A DNA stretch of 64,000 bases, from the NCBI GenBank assembly GCA_910584085.1, contig CAJTZY010000006.1, positions 1 through 64,000 on the forward strand. The letters run 5' to 3'. Position 1 is the stretch's first letter, and each line of letters begins with the position of its first letter. The translations under genes and the position numbers were made by a program. This document shows positions 32,739-41,334 of this stretch, one piece after another. The notes below the pieces were generated by a model. It was given only the letters and a program-made list of their open reading frames with translations. It was not told where the DNA came from and did no database searches. The DNA comes from an uncultured Bacilli bacterium. Lineage in GTDB: Bacteria; Bacillota_I; Bacilli_A; RF39; UBA660.

Positions 32739-32993
32739 ATGAGTGCTAAAGAGATGTTTGAGGAATTAGATTTTACTTTAATTAAAAATAATGAAATGAT
32801 TTTAGAATATGAAAATCCTTATAATGAAACTATCTATTTTGATAAAAACGAAAAATATTATTCGTCTTATTGTCGTAATAATGAACACGATTTTGATGTT
32901 TATGCTGATGAAGCAATAATAATTAATATGAAATTACATAAAGCAATAAATAAACAAATAGAAGAATTGGGATGGTTAAATGATAACAATTGA
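32739..32993 (+). CDS. small acidic protein, 84 aa
   Basis: AAGGAG upstream. The pattern MSAKEMFEELDFTLIKNNEM with ILEYENPYNETIYFDKNEK resembles a small family common in Firmicute phages. Unknown function. Confidence 0.6.
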   Translation: MSAKEMFEELDFTLIKNNEMILEYENPYNETIYFDKNEKYYSSYCRNNEHDFDVYADEAIIINMKLHKAINKQIEELGWLNDNN

Positions 32994-33168
32994 GACAAAA
33001 GAAACTGATGGAGCAGAATTAAAAATTTCTAAAGGAACACCACATATAACAATTTTATTAGGCATTGAAATGTTAATAGAGTCATTGATACAAGATAGTA
33101 GTGCCAATTTGAATATAGATGATATATTATTTGATTTGAAAAGAATATATGAAAGAGATAATAAATGA
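32980..33168 (+). CDS. small protein, 62 aa
   Basis: GGGATGG before the ATG; overlaps both neighbours. Contains GTPHITILLGIEMLIESLIQ. Unknown. Confidence 0.5.
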   Translation: MITIETKETDGAELKISKGTPHITILLGIEMLIESLIQDSSANLNIDDILFDLKRIYERDNK

Positions 33169-33668
33169 ATGAGGATTTATACGTTGTAAATAGTGATGGT
33201 GTTATAGTTGATACTATAGAATCAAATATAGGCTATGCTAAATTGTCAAGTGGAGATAGAGTATTAAGAAAAGGTACTATTCAATATTTATCAGATACAA
33301 AAGATATTAAGTATAGTTTTGCTAAAGTAAATACATTAGCTTGGAAAGAAATAGCACCTAAATACCCAATATTAAATATTTTGATACACTATATTGGTTA
33401 TATGGATGGAATATTAACTTATAGAAATGGCAAAAATGTTCAAATGAAAGATATACCTAAATTATGCAATGTAAGTGAATCTACAACAAAGAGACAATTG
33501 TCTATGCTTGTTAAAGAAGATATAATCCATAAAATCAAGGATAATAAAACAACATATTTAAAATTTAATCCATATATTGCTATGGTCGGCAAAAAAATAA
33601 ATATTGAACTATACAACGAATTTAAAATGTCACAATGGCAAAATAAGATAGAGGTGTTTGAAAAATGA
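33165..33668 (+). CDS. winged-helix protein similar in layout to RepL-type replication proteins
   Basis: 167 residues. The N-terminal beta part (DLYVVNSDGVIVDTIESNIG, GYAKLSSGDRVLRKG) is followed by a winged helix: MKDIPKLCNVSESTTKRQLS and LVKEDIIHKIKDNKTTYLKF. Similar proteins occur in plasmids and phages as RepL-like factors, but here it is a regulator or replication accessory of unknown role. Confidence 0.55.
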   Translation: MNEDLYVVNSDGVIVDTIESNIGYAKLSSGDRVLRKGTIQYLSDTKDIKYSFAKVNTLAWKEIAPKYPILNILIHYIGYMDGILTYRNGKNVQMKDIPKLCNVSESTTKRQLSMLVKEDIIHKIKDNKTTYLKFNPYIAMVGKKINIELYNEFKMSQWQNKIEVFEK

Positions 33669-33871
33669 ATGACAAGATACAAGAAAATTTAAGACCTTTA
33701 TATAATTGCTATGCTCAATATAAAATGTTATTCGATTATTATCAAGATAATAAATCAATGCGTTCAAAAGAAGAAATACAAGAGCGAATTGAATATTTAA
33801 AGAAAAATTCAAAGATAACACAACGTACAGAATTGGAAACATTGTTATGGATACTTAGTGAGGTGGAATAA
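33665..33871 (+). CDS. small hypothetical protein, 68 aa
   Basis: TAGAGGTGTTTG before the ATG. Basic, helical. Unknown. Confidence 0.5.
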   Translation: MNDKIQENLRPLYNCYAQYKMLFDYYQDNKSMRSKEEIQERIEYLKKNSKITQRTELETLLWILSEVE

Positions 33872-34093
33872 ATGACTAAATTATCAATAAAACAAAAACA
33901 AACAATGGAAGCAATAGCATATTTCATAAATACAAATGGCTATCCACCAACAACAAAAGAACTATCTAAAATATTAAATACATCACCTAGTGCAGTATTT
34001 AAAAAACTAATGATATTAGAAGAAAAAGGTTATATAAAAACATCGATTGGAAAAGCAAGATCTATTGTTGTAATGAAAGGGTGGGAAGAATGA
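33872..34093 (+). CDS. LexA-type DNA-binding domain protein, 73 aa
   Basis: KLSIKQKQTMEAIAYFINTN then GYPPTTKELSKILN and LMILEEKGYIK are the LexA N-terminal winged-helix signature. There is no peptidase domain. It may act as a non-cleavable operator binder, perhaps at host SOS-type sites; inference. Confidence 0.7.
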   Translation: MTKLSIKQKQTMEAIAYFINTNGYPPTTKELSKILNTSPSAVFKKLMILEEKGYIKTSIGKARSIVVMKGWEE

Positions 34094-34302
34094 AACATAG
34101 AACATTACAAGAGTATAAAAAAGAAGTGTTTGATGAACTTACGGAAGAAAAGAAATTACAAGCAATGTATGATATGAGTAAACAATTATGTGATATTAGT
34201 GAATATATAAATAATCAAATAAATAAAAAGCGAGATCATCAGTATTCAGCTGGTTGGCAAATATTATGGAAAATTAAAAAAATGCTAGGTGAAGAAGAAT
34301 GA
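34090..34302 (+). CDS. small hypothetical protein, 70 aa
   Basis: Start at the ATG overlapping the previous stop. Helical (EYKKEVFDELTEEKKLQAMY). Unknown. Confidence 0.5.
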   Translation: MKHRTLQEYKKEVFDELTEEKKLQAMYDMSKQLCDISEYINNQINKKRDHQYSAGWQILWKIKKMLGEEE

Positions 34303-34706
34303 AACAAAAAATAAAGCAGAGAATAATTAATTATGTTCAATCTAACTATGAATTATTAGATAAAAGCAAATTTATAAAAGGTAAGACATATTTAAATCAT
34401 AGATGCCATTTGAATGCTGTTCAGGAAGCATATGATAATTCATCTAAAGTTTATTTAGTTGTATGTATAGGTAATGATGAAGTGATTGTTCACTTTATAA
34501 ATCAAGATTCAAAAGGAAATTATATTGATAATACATTAGGCTGGTATGGTAAAGAATTATATGATTATTTCTTAATCAGGGAAGTTAACGAAAGTGAATA
34601 TCATAAGATATGGAATTTATTAATTAATACTAAAAAAGCACTAATAAATACAAATTCTACTTGGCTGGAAAGAAAACTTAAATTTATTAAGGAAGATGAT
34701 ATTTAA
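34299..34706 (+). CDS. hypothetical protein, 135 aa
   Basis: CTAGGTGAAGAAGA before the ATG. Contains GKTYLNHRCHLNAVQEAYDN and HFINQDSKGNYIDNTLGWYG, a recurring phage pattern with conserved His and Cys residues. No known activity. Confidence 0.6.
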   Translation: MKQKIKQRIINYVQSNYELLDKSKFIKGKTYLNHRCHLNAVQEAYDNSSKVYLVVCIGNDEVIVHFINQDSKGNYIDNTLGWYGKELYDYFLIREVNESEYHKIWNLLINTKKALINTNSTWLERKLKFIKEDDI

Positions 34707-35005
34707 TGCTTAATGTATCAGAATATATCCAACTCATTTTAAAAAAGAAAAAATGGACAAGCACCCGATTGTGCCAAGAATTAAACAAAATAGAAGAACA
34801 ACTAGGCGAATCCAGAACAACTGTACAAAATATATCTAATTATTTTCATGGGCAATGGAGTTTTCGACCAAAAGTACTTGTTAAATATGAAAAGGCATTA
34901 GACTTGCCACAAAATACACTTGTATCAATGGTTGCTCCACCAAGCAGTAAAGAAGGGCAAAAAGAATTGAAAGAAATAATGAAAAAAGTAGGTGAAATTA
35001 AATGA
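34706..35005 (+). CDS. HTH-containing phage regulator, 99 aa
   Basis: XRE-like helix set: VSEYIQLILKKKKWTSTRLC, then ESRTTVQNISNYFHGQWSFRP. It is the second small HTH protein in this block. AAGGAAGATG before the ATG. Role unknown. Confidence 0.6.
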   Translation: MLNVSEYIQLILKKKKWTSTRLCQELNKIEEQLGESRTTVQNISNYFHGQWSFRPKVLVKYEKALDLPQNTLVSMVAPPSSKEGQKELKEIMKKVGEIK

Positions 35006-35169
35006 ATGGTTGGTTTTTAGCAATGATTATTATAAATGTTTTAAATATAGGAATTGCACTAGCAAAACATGGTGAAACAAAAACGGAAGAATATAATGTA
35101 TTTACTCAATTATTAGGTTCAGCAATAGGCTTAACAATTATTTATATGGCAATAAAGACAGGATTTTAA
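35002..35169 (+). CDS. small membrane protein, 55 aa
   Basis: Two hydrophobic segments (WFLAMIIINVLNIGIAL; LLGSAIGLTIIYMAI). TAGGTGAAATTAA before the ATG, overlapping the previous stop. Unknown. Confidence 0.55.
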   Translation: MNGWFLAMIIINVLNIGIALAKHGETKTEEYNVFTQLLGSAIGLTIIYMAIKTGF

Positions 35170-35181
35170 GGAGGTAATTAA

Positions 35182-35388
35182 ATGAAAGACGTATTTGGAG
35201 CAATAGGAATAATTATTTTATCTATATTAGTAGTTTTACTATTAATTTCACTATCTAGTCTTATATTTTGGGGCTTAGGTAACTTTATTATATGGGTATT
35301 CAAAATTAATTATACGTGGACTATATGGCATGGTTTAGTATGTGCATTAGTATTTATATTATTGAAAGAGATATTTAATAGAAAGTAG
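35182..35388 (+). CDS. small membrane protein, 68 aa
   Basis: Strong AAGGAGG. Two transmembrane helices. Forms a run of membrane/secreted proteins (35002-35746). Unknown. Confidence 0.55.
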   Translation: MKDVFGAIGIIILSILVVLLLISLSSLIFWGLGNFIIWVFKINYTWTIWHGLVCALVFILLKEIFNRK

Positions 35389-35395
35389 GTATTGT

Positions 35396-35746
35396 ATGAA
35401 GAAAATTATATTTGGAATAATAACTTGTTTAATTATAATATCTTGTACTGGTTGTATAGGGTATATGAATGAACAAACAAAAGAATGTGTAGTAAAAGAT
35501 AAATGGATTAAAAGACCTAGTGGTAGTAATGATGAACTATATTTGATAAATTGTGGTGGTATAACATATAAAGTTTCAGACTTGTTATTTAAAGGTAAAT
35601 TTAATAGTGCTGATATTTATGGTAATTTAGAAATTGGTAAAAAGTATAAAATAACTACTACTGGTTATCGTTGGGGGTATTTTAGTGAATATCAAAATAT
35701 AAATGATTATGAATTATTAGAGGAAGAGGTAAGAGAAAATGAATAA
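35396..35746 (+). CDS. phage-encoded lipoprotein, 116 aa
   Basis: Lipoprotein signal MKKIIFGIITCLIIISCTGC with candidate lipobox Cys at 20. The mature part has KKYKITTTGYRWGYFSEYQN, similar in form to DUF1523-type small phage lipoproteins. It may act at the outer face of the membrane during infection or lysogeny. Confidence 0.7.
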   Translation: MKKIIFGIITCLIIISCTGCIGYMNEQTKECVVKDKWIKRPSGSNDELYLINCGGITYKVSDLLFKGKFNSADIYGNLEIGKKYKITTTGYRWGYFSEYQNINDYELLEEEVRENE

Positions 35747-36170
35747 TATATTAATATTTAGCCAAGATGGACTAAGTGTATATCCATCAATGATAGGAAT
35801 AGGACATAGACAAGAAATGCAAATAATTGGCGATAAAATAAAAGAGCAATTGAAAAAAAAGAATATGTCAGTAGAAGAGTTAATTGTTATTATAGGAAAT
35901 AGTTATAGAAAAAATATTGAAAGAATACTTGAAAACCAAGAAATACCAACTCCAAAACTTATTGAAAGGTTAGAAAAAGCATTTGATGTTGAAAAGGACT
36001 TCTTTAAAGACAAGGAAACTTCAAATCTAGTATGTGTTCAAGGTGGTATTGTTATAGGTAAATATGATACCAATGCAAGAGCAGAAGAAGTTAAAAATGA
36101 ATTACAAAATAAGCAAAAAGAGGCACATCTAAATAACAAACAAGTTATTTATGAGATGCCAGAAAAATAA
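35739..36170 (+). CDS. hypothetical protein with N-terminal HTH-like region, 143 aa
   Basis: Residues about 25-90 (RQEMQIIGDKIKEQLKKKNM ... LIERLEKAFDVEKDFF) follow the XRE pattern. The C-terminal 50 residues (GGIVIGKYDTNARAEEVKNE) look like a small SPOR-like or ferredoxin-fold module. Unknown. Confidence 0.55.
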   Translation: MNNILIFSQDGLSVYPSMIGIGHRQEMQIIGDKIKEQLKKKNMSVEELIVIIGNSYRKNIERILENQEIPTPKLIERLEKAFDVEKDFFKDKETSNLVCVQGGIVIGKYDTNARAEEVKNELQNKQKEAHLNNKQVIYEMPEK

Positions 36171-36188
36171 AGAAAGAAGGAATGAAAA

Positions 36189-36488
36189 ATGATAGTAAAA
36201 GCTTGCTATAAAGATAAAGATTTTGATTATTTTACAGATAAGGAAAATGGATTAGAAAGACACTATGGAGATATATTCGAGTGTTCTGATGATTTAGCGA
36301 ATGAAAGAATCAAAAACAAATTTGTTAAGAAAGCAACAAAAGAGGAAGAAAAAGAATATTATGCTAATCAAACAACAGTTGATGATGATATTCCAGTATC
36401 AACTGAACAAGAAGAACAACAAATGATTGATGACATAAATAATAATTGTACAGATGAATTAGAACAATCAAATGGTGGTGAAGAATAG
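36189..36488 (+). CDS. small acidic protein, 99 aa
   Basis: MIVKACYKDKDFDYFTDKEN and a very acidic C-terminus. Layout (short folded N-terminus plus acidic tail) is common for small phage head or packaging accessory proteins. Just before the SPFH gene. Unknown. Confidence 0.55.
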   Translation: MIVKACYKDKDFDYFTDKENGLERHYGDIFECSDDLANERIKNKFVKKATKEEEKEYYANQTTVDDDIPVSTEQEEQQMIDDINNNCTDELEQSNGGEE

Positions 36489-37357
36489 TGGGATCAATTA
36501 TATTTAGTTTAATTTTAGTAGTAATAGTTGCTATATGTTTAGGAATAGGAAAAGCACCTGAGGATAGTGATTGGACTATGACTTGGAAATTTAGAAAAAG
36601 AATGATTTGGAGTCTATTGTGCCTATCAATTATACTATTTGGATGCTTTGCAACAATTAAAACAGGTGAAATTGGAATTAAAACTAGATTTGGTAAAATA
36701 GTAAATAGTACCAAAAATGAAGGAATCGTTTTTAAAAGTCCATTTGATAAAGTAGAGAAAATTAATATTAAAGTACAAAAATATGAAAACAAAGATGTAT
36801 TATCAACCTCTACAAAAGATATGCAAATAGTAAATAACATTAAAGTATCTATTAATTATCAAATTGACGGAAACAAAGTAGTTGATTTATATAAAAGAGT
36901 AGGAACAGGTTATAAAGAAACGGTATTAGAACCAGCTATTCAGGAAACGATTAAAGGTGTTATTTCAAAATACACATCGGAGGAATTAGTTACAAAAAGA
37001 AGTGAGATTTCGCTTGATATAAATAATACACTAGATGAAAGAATTAAAACATATGGTATAAACAGTGTATCAGTAGCAATTAACAATTTTGATTTTAGTG
37101 AGGCGTACAATCAAGCCATCGAACAAAAAGCAGTATCTGAACAAAATGTATTAACAGCACAACAAGAATTAGAAAAGGCTAAAGTCGAGGCAGAAAAGAA
37201 AGTAGTTGAAGCAGAGGCTACTAATAAAGCTAATGAATTATTAAAACAAAATGTTACTGATGAGGTATTAGCAAAACAATTTATCGAAAAATGGAATGGT
37301 CAATTGCCAACCACTTATGCTGGTGATGACATATTAAAAATGTTTAATTTAAAATAA
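36488..37357 (+). CDS. phage SPFH/prohibitin-domain membrane protein
   Basis: 289 residues, GTG start behind GGTGGTGAAGAATA. Two N-terminal hydrophobic helices (residues 3-20 and 38-55), then an SPFH domain (TGEIGIKTRFGKIVNSTKNE, KMQ-type strand STSTKDMQIVNNIKVSINYQ, ETIKGVISKYTSEELVTKRS) and a long Glu/Ala-rich coiled-coil (residues 205-255). SPFH proteins form ring-like cages on membranes. Phage versions are known but their role is unclear; membrane protection or blocking of superinfection are ideas. Confidence 0.85.
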   Translation: MGSIIFSLILVVIVAICLGIGKAPEDSDWTMTWKFRKRMIWSLLCLSIILFGCFATIKTGEIGIKTRFGKIVNSTKNEGIVFKSPFDKVEKINIKVQKYENKDVLSTSTKDMQIVNNIKVSINYQIDGNKVVDLYKRVGTGYKETVLEPAIQETIKGVISKYTSEELVTKRSEISLDINNTLDERIKTYGINSVSVAINNFDFSEAYNQAIEQKAVSEQNVLTAQQELEKAKVEAEKKVVEAEATNKANELLKQNVTDEVLAKQFIEKWNGQLPTTYAGDDILKMFNLK

Positions 37358-37368
37358 AAATGTAAAAG

Positions 37369-37401
37369 TGTAGCACTCTCTTAAGGGAAATAGAGAGAGT
37401 G
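37369..37401 (+). promoter_or_regulatory. late-leader RNA element before terL
   Basis: TGTAGCAC then CACTCTCT (37374-37381) pairs with AGAGAGTG (37394-37401) around loop TAAGGGAAATAG. The terminase ATG is at 37407; the 3' arm forms the weak ribosome site. Confidence 0.65.
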
Positions 37402-37406
37402 ATAAA

Positions 37407-39164
37407 ATGAGTTTAAAAATAGGCGAAAAGATAGAAATCAAAAAGCCACAAGAAAAAACGACCACTATGTCACAGACTTTCTTTGATATAGTGGCTGTTT
37501 TAAAAAGTAATAAAGTTAGAGAAACGGATAAATTACAATGGTGTCAAAGTCTACTTGCAATATTAGAAAATTATTACAAAGAAAATGAACTAAAGTCAGT
37601 ACAAAATGCTAAGAAGTATGCAATACCTGTGCTATATACTTTAACGGAGAAGAGTAGCATGGAAAACATGGCTCTCTTTTTTGATTATTATAAAAAAACA
37701 TACTGTTTTTGTGCTAGAAGAGATTTTGAATGTTTTGTAGACTATATTGAATGGAATCAACCAAAGAAAGTATTAGCTAATCGCAGACAAGTATTAAAAC
37801 CATACGTAGATGCTCTAAATAGAATAGCATTTGATGATAAATTACAATATATTATTGTTTCATATGCACCCAGTATGGGTAAGAGTTACCTTGCAACATT
37901 ATTTACAGCATGGGGATATGGTTTAAGTATAAATAATTCAGTAATCAGAATGTCATACTCTGACGAACTCGTACTTGGTTTTAGTAGAACAGTAAAGGGT
38001 ATTATATCAAGCCCTGAATTTGCGGAAATATTTCCTCTGTTTAAGTTGTATAATGGTAAACCGTTTGAAGTAGAAAGGGAATCAGACTGGAAAATAAAAA
38101 ATGCCAATGTCCCTAAATCAAATCATATAGCACGTACCCGTAGTGGTTCTACTACTGGAGAAAGAGCCTCATTTGCAATTATATTTGACGATATGACAAA
38201 GGGAGCAGAGGAGGCTAATAGTGAGAGTATCCATAATGGAATATATGATAAATGGCTTACTGAATGGTGGAATAGACGTGATGGTCAAAAATGTAAATTT
38301 ATATTTGTTGGAACTCAATGGACACCAGAAGATATATTGAATAGGGTTATAGAAGATAGAAACAAAGTATCGCCATTACAAGAAACGGATAATCCGTATG
38401 TTATGGAAAGTGAAGATAAATCAACTATAGTTATTCGTGTACCAATGTTAGATAAAGAACATAAAACGACATGTCCCGAAGTATACCCACAAGAAATAGC
38501 AGAACAAATAGAACAAAATACAGATCCATTTCTATTTAGTTGCGTTTACCAACAAGATCCAATAGCACTCACAGGGAGAGAATTAGCTTGGGAATGTTTA
38601 CAAACATATATAGAACCACCAGAAGATTTAGAGTCATATTGTATGGCTGCTATCGACACTAAACGAAGAGGTAAAGATAATCTTAATATGTTTATATGTA
38701 AACCTGATGGGCATGGTAAACACTATTTATGGGATGCAATATTTACAAAAGAGCCTATGGATAAGTTATATGATAAAATAATCGAAAAAATTATATTGCA
38801 TCATATTACAACCTTAGTTATAGAAAACAATATTGATTTTTCATTAAAAACTTTATTAGAGGATAGATTAAAGTTGAGAGGGATTTATTGGTGTAAAATT
38901 ATAGAACATTATAATACACCTAAAAAAGAGAAAAGAATTATGGATATGTTGTGGCAAATACAAACATTAATTATTTTCAAAGATAAATCTATTGTTAAAC
39001 CAAATACTGATATAGGTAGGCTTATGGAAAATATTACAAAGTATTCATTTGATAAACCAAATGCTTTTGATGATGGACCTGATGGAAGTGCTTTATACGC
39101 TAGTGAAATAATAATGGGTAAGTCTGTATTACCAAAAGCGAAAGCTTGTCGTAGATTATTTTAG
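37407..39164 (+). CDS. terL: terminase large subunit
   Basis: 585 residues. ATPase: Walker A-like APSMGKSYLATLF, Walker B with FAIIFDDMTKG. Nuclease: CMAAIDTKRRGKDNLNMFI (first Asp), TLVIENN, and AFDDGPDGSALYASEII (last acidic pair). It translocates DNA into the prohead and cuts it. Preceded by the late-leader hairpin, followed at once by a terminator. Confidence 0.93.
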   Translation: MSLKIGEKIEIKKPQEKTTTMSQTFFDIVAVLKSNKVRETDKLQWCQSLLAILENYYKENELKSVQNAKKYAIPVLYTLTEKSSMENMALFFDYYKKTYCFCARRDFECFVDYIEWNQPKKVLANRRQVLKPYVDALNRIAFDDKLQYIIVSYAPSMGKSYLATLFTAWGYGLSINNSVIRMSYSDELVLGFSRTVKGIISSPEFAEIFPLFKLYNGKPFEVERESDWKIKNANVPKSNHIARTRSGSTTGERASFAIIFDDMTKGAEEANSESIHNGIYDKWLTEWWNRRDGQKCKFIFVGTQWTPEDILNRVIEDRNKVSPLQETDNPYVMESEDKSTIVIRVPMLDKEHKTTCPEVYPQEIAEQIEQNTDPFLFSCVYQQDPIALTGRELAWECLQTYIEPPEDLESYCMAAIDTKRRGKDNLNMFICKPDGHGKHYLWDAIFTKEPMDKLYDKIIEKIILHHITTLVIENNIDFSLKTLLEDRLKLRGIYWCKIIEHYNTPKKEKRIMDMLWQIQTLIIFKDKSIVKPNTDIGRLMENITKYSFDKPNAFDDGPDGSALYASEIIMGKSVLPKAKACRRLF

Positions 39165-39188
39165 ATACTTATTAAGTATCTTTTTTTG
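39164..39188 (+). terminator. terminator after terL
   Basis: GATACTT-ATT-AAGTATC with T7; the stem overlaps the last base of the terL stop codon. It separates packaging from head genes, so portal needs its own promoter or antitermination. Confidence 0.8.
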
Positions 39189-39259
39189 TGCAAAAAGGTG
39201 AATATTTGTTCTCCTTTTATACCTCAAACCTACCAATATTTCCATATATAGGATATAAA

Positions 39260-39307
39260 TGTAGCCGAAGGACAAGTTTTTTCCCTTAATAGTCCTTCAG
39301 TGCTACA
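39260..39307 (-). promoter_or_regulatory. late-leader-like RNA element on the minus strand
   Basis: Minus strand: TGTAGCAC (39307-39300), arm GAAGGAC, loop TATTAAGGGAAAAAACTT, arm GTCCTTC, then GGCTACA closing an outer TGTAGC/GCTACA stem. In plus orientation it is also a long hairpin in the portal leader. The active strand is uncertain. Confidence 0.5.
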
Positions 39308-39393
39308 CGGGAGCATAACCGTAGAATTTATTTTATTGTTGTGTTCCCACATTTTATATTTTGGGAATACCAAAGTATGAAAAGTGGTGAAAT

Positions 39394-40968
39394 ATGAAAA
39401 ACGAAGAAGTAAAACCAACTGAAACAACAGTTGAAAATAATACAAATGCACAATTACCTACTAAAGAACCTTATGCACCAAAATATGATGATACAAGGTT
39501 ATATGGTAGAAAAATAATATATGCAGATTATGAGCCAGAAAATATGAATGCAGAAACAATAACAAAAATATTAACTGATGTCTTTAGCATTCATTTGCAA
39601 AATTCAAGGGAAATAGATTATTTAGAAAAATATTATAAAGGATTTCAACCAATATTAAACAAAATAAAAGAAGTACGACCAACTATTAACAACAAAGTAG
39701 TTGAAAATAACGCTTATTTCTTAGTTGAGTTTAAAAAATCATTTGTATTTGGTAAACCAATTCAATATGTGCAACGTGGAGATGTTGCAAATAAAGAGGT
39801 TGGAGCATTAAATAGTTATATGCTAGCAGAGGATAAATATCCTAAAGATACAGAACTAGCAGAAGATTTATATATTGCTGGGATTGGACATAGATTAGTT
39901 CTTCCAGATATAAATGAAGATAGCCCATTTAGTATAGAAAATTTAGATAGCAAAACTACATTTATTGTTTATTCTAGTAGTTTACCACATAAAAAATTAT
40001 TTGGTTGTACTTATACTAGAGGGATTAAAGATATAACAATAAAAGGTAGTATTTATACAAACAATGCTTTTTATAAATTTACAAGTGGAAGTCCATATAG
40101 TGCCTTTGATGTTCAATTTGTTAAATGGCACGTTTTAGGAGATATCCCAATATTTGAATACTTTTTACATAAAAAAAGATTAGGAATTATCGAAGTCGTA
40201 CTAGATTTGCTAAATGACATAAATAGAGTAACTTCTAATGAATTAGATGGGTTGGAACAATATGTACAAAGTTTACTTGTATTTATAAATCAAGATATTG
40301 ACAAAGAAGAATTAGAAAAAATGCTTGAAATGAATGCAGTAAAATTATGGTCTCCTGACCCTGGCAGAAATGCAGATTTAAAACTAATATCTAATGAAAT
40401 AAATCATGCAAATACAAAAATCATGCACGATAAGTTATTTAACATGGCTTTAAATATTGTAGGAATACCTAAAAATAGTGATAAAGCAAGTGGAGGAGAT
40501 ACAGGACAAGCTAGATATTTAGGTGAAGGTTGGACAATGGCAGATGCAAGAGCAGATGGCGATGAAATGGAATTTAAACGTTGTTCTAAGCCTGAACTAA
40601 AAATGATACTTAGAATATGTAGACTTGCTCCAAATAGTGAAATAAATACATTAACACTTAAAGATATAGACCAAAAATTCACTAGAAATAAATCAGATAA
40701 TTTCTTAGTTAAATCACAAGGAATGATGAATCAAATTCAAAGTGGTGTATCACCTGATGTTGCAATGACAACAAGTGGTTTATATAGTGATCCAAATGAA
40801 ACATTTAATAAATCAATGGAGTTCTATGGTGGTATAGATAATTGGATTAAATTATTCGTTGGACAAGCACAAAAACAATTAAATGAAAAGAATAGCGATG
40901 GAAGTCCTAACAAGGCGACATCTGCCTCAAAAGATGAGTCTGGAGAGGTTAATAAACAAAAAAGTTAG
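39394..40968 (+). CDS. portal protein
   Basis: 524 residues, SPP1 gp6-like portal: YKGFQPILNKIKEVRPTINN, VENNAYFLVEFKKSFVFGKP, GHRLVLPDINEDSPF, DLLNDINRVTSNELDGLEQY and a late helical DIDQKFTRNKSDN part. It forms the dodecameric DNA gate. GTGGTGAAAT before the ATG. An RNA cluster follows instead of the next head gene. Confidence 0.88.
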   Translation: MKNEEVKPTETTVENNTNAQLPTKEPYAPKYDDTRLYGRKIIYADYEPENMNAETITKILTDVFSIHLQNSREIDYLEKYYKGFQPILNKIKEVRPTINNKVVENNAYFLVEFKKSFVFGKPIQYVQRGDVANKEVGALNSYMLAEDKYPKDTELAEDLYIAGIGHRLVLPDINEDSPFSIENLDSKTTFIVYSSSLPHKKLFGCTYTRGIKDITIKGSIYTNNAFYKFTSGSPYSAFDVQFVKWHVLGDIPIFEYFLHKKRLGIIEVVLDLLNDINRVTSNELDGLEQYVQSLLVFINQDIDKEELEKMLEMNAVKLWSPDPGRNADLKLISNEINHANTKIMHDKLFNMALNIVGIPKNSDKASGGDTGQARYLGEGWTMADARADGDEMEFKRCSKPELKMILRICRLAPNSEINTLTLKDIDQKFTRNKSDNFLVKSQGMMNQIQSGVSPDVAMTTSGLYSDPNETFNKSMEFYGGIDNWIKLFVGQAQKQLNEKNSDGSPNKATSASKDESGEVNKQKS

Positions 40969-41164
40969 AGGATAGAAAGACATTGACTATCGAGGCATGA
41001 CGATGCTTAAGTGTAGGGAAACCGATTAGATGTGGGAAGTGATGCCCCACCTAACTTTATAGGGTTCATAGGGTACGGGACTATGATTAAATACGCTCGA
41101 ATATCTATTTAAAGATGTGTATTGGTAGCCCAGCCAAAGAAACTTTAGAAGCCTTTGGTCTTAT
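40969..41164 (+). ncRNA. structured non-coding leader of the second RNA cluster
   Basis: About 200 bp without genes between portal and tRNA-Thr. Hairpins include GGCAT-GACG-ATGCT and GTGGG-AAGTGATGC-CCCAC, and CCAAAG/CTTTGG across 41140-41157. Less AT-rich than the genes. Function unknown. Confidence 0.4.
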
Positions 41165-41240
41165 GCTGAAATAGCTCAATTGGTAGAGCAATTGTTTTGT
41201 AAGCAATAGGTTGTGAGTTCAAGTCTTACTTTCAGCACCA
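41165..41240 (+). tRNA. tRNA-Thr (UGU)
   Basis: Complete 76-nt cloverleaf: acceptor GCTGAAA/TTTCAGC, D-arm GCTC/GAGC, anticodon stem ATTGT/GCAAT with loop TTTGTAA, T-arm TTCAAGT loop, CCA encoded. Reads ACA, a frequent codon in this phage. Confidence 0.92.
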
Positions 41241-41241
41241 T

Positions 41242-41334
41242 GTACGGTTACCCAAGTTTGGCTGAAGGGGACGATTTACTAAATCGTTAGGGTCCTGAGG
41301 GACCGCAAAGGTTCGAATCCTTTACCGTACGCCA
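41242..41334 (+). tRNA. tRNA-Ser with ACU anticodon
   Basis: Class II cloverleaf: acceptor GTACGGT/ACCGTAC, anticodon stem ACGAT/ATCGT with loop TTACTAA, variable arm GGTCC-TGAG-GGACC, T-arm AAAGG-TTCGAAT-CCTTT, discriminator G, CCA encoded. Anticodon ACU would read AGU (Ser); bacteria normally use GCU. Confidence 0.85.
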
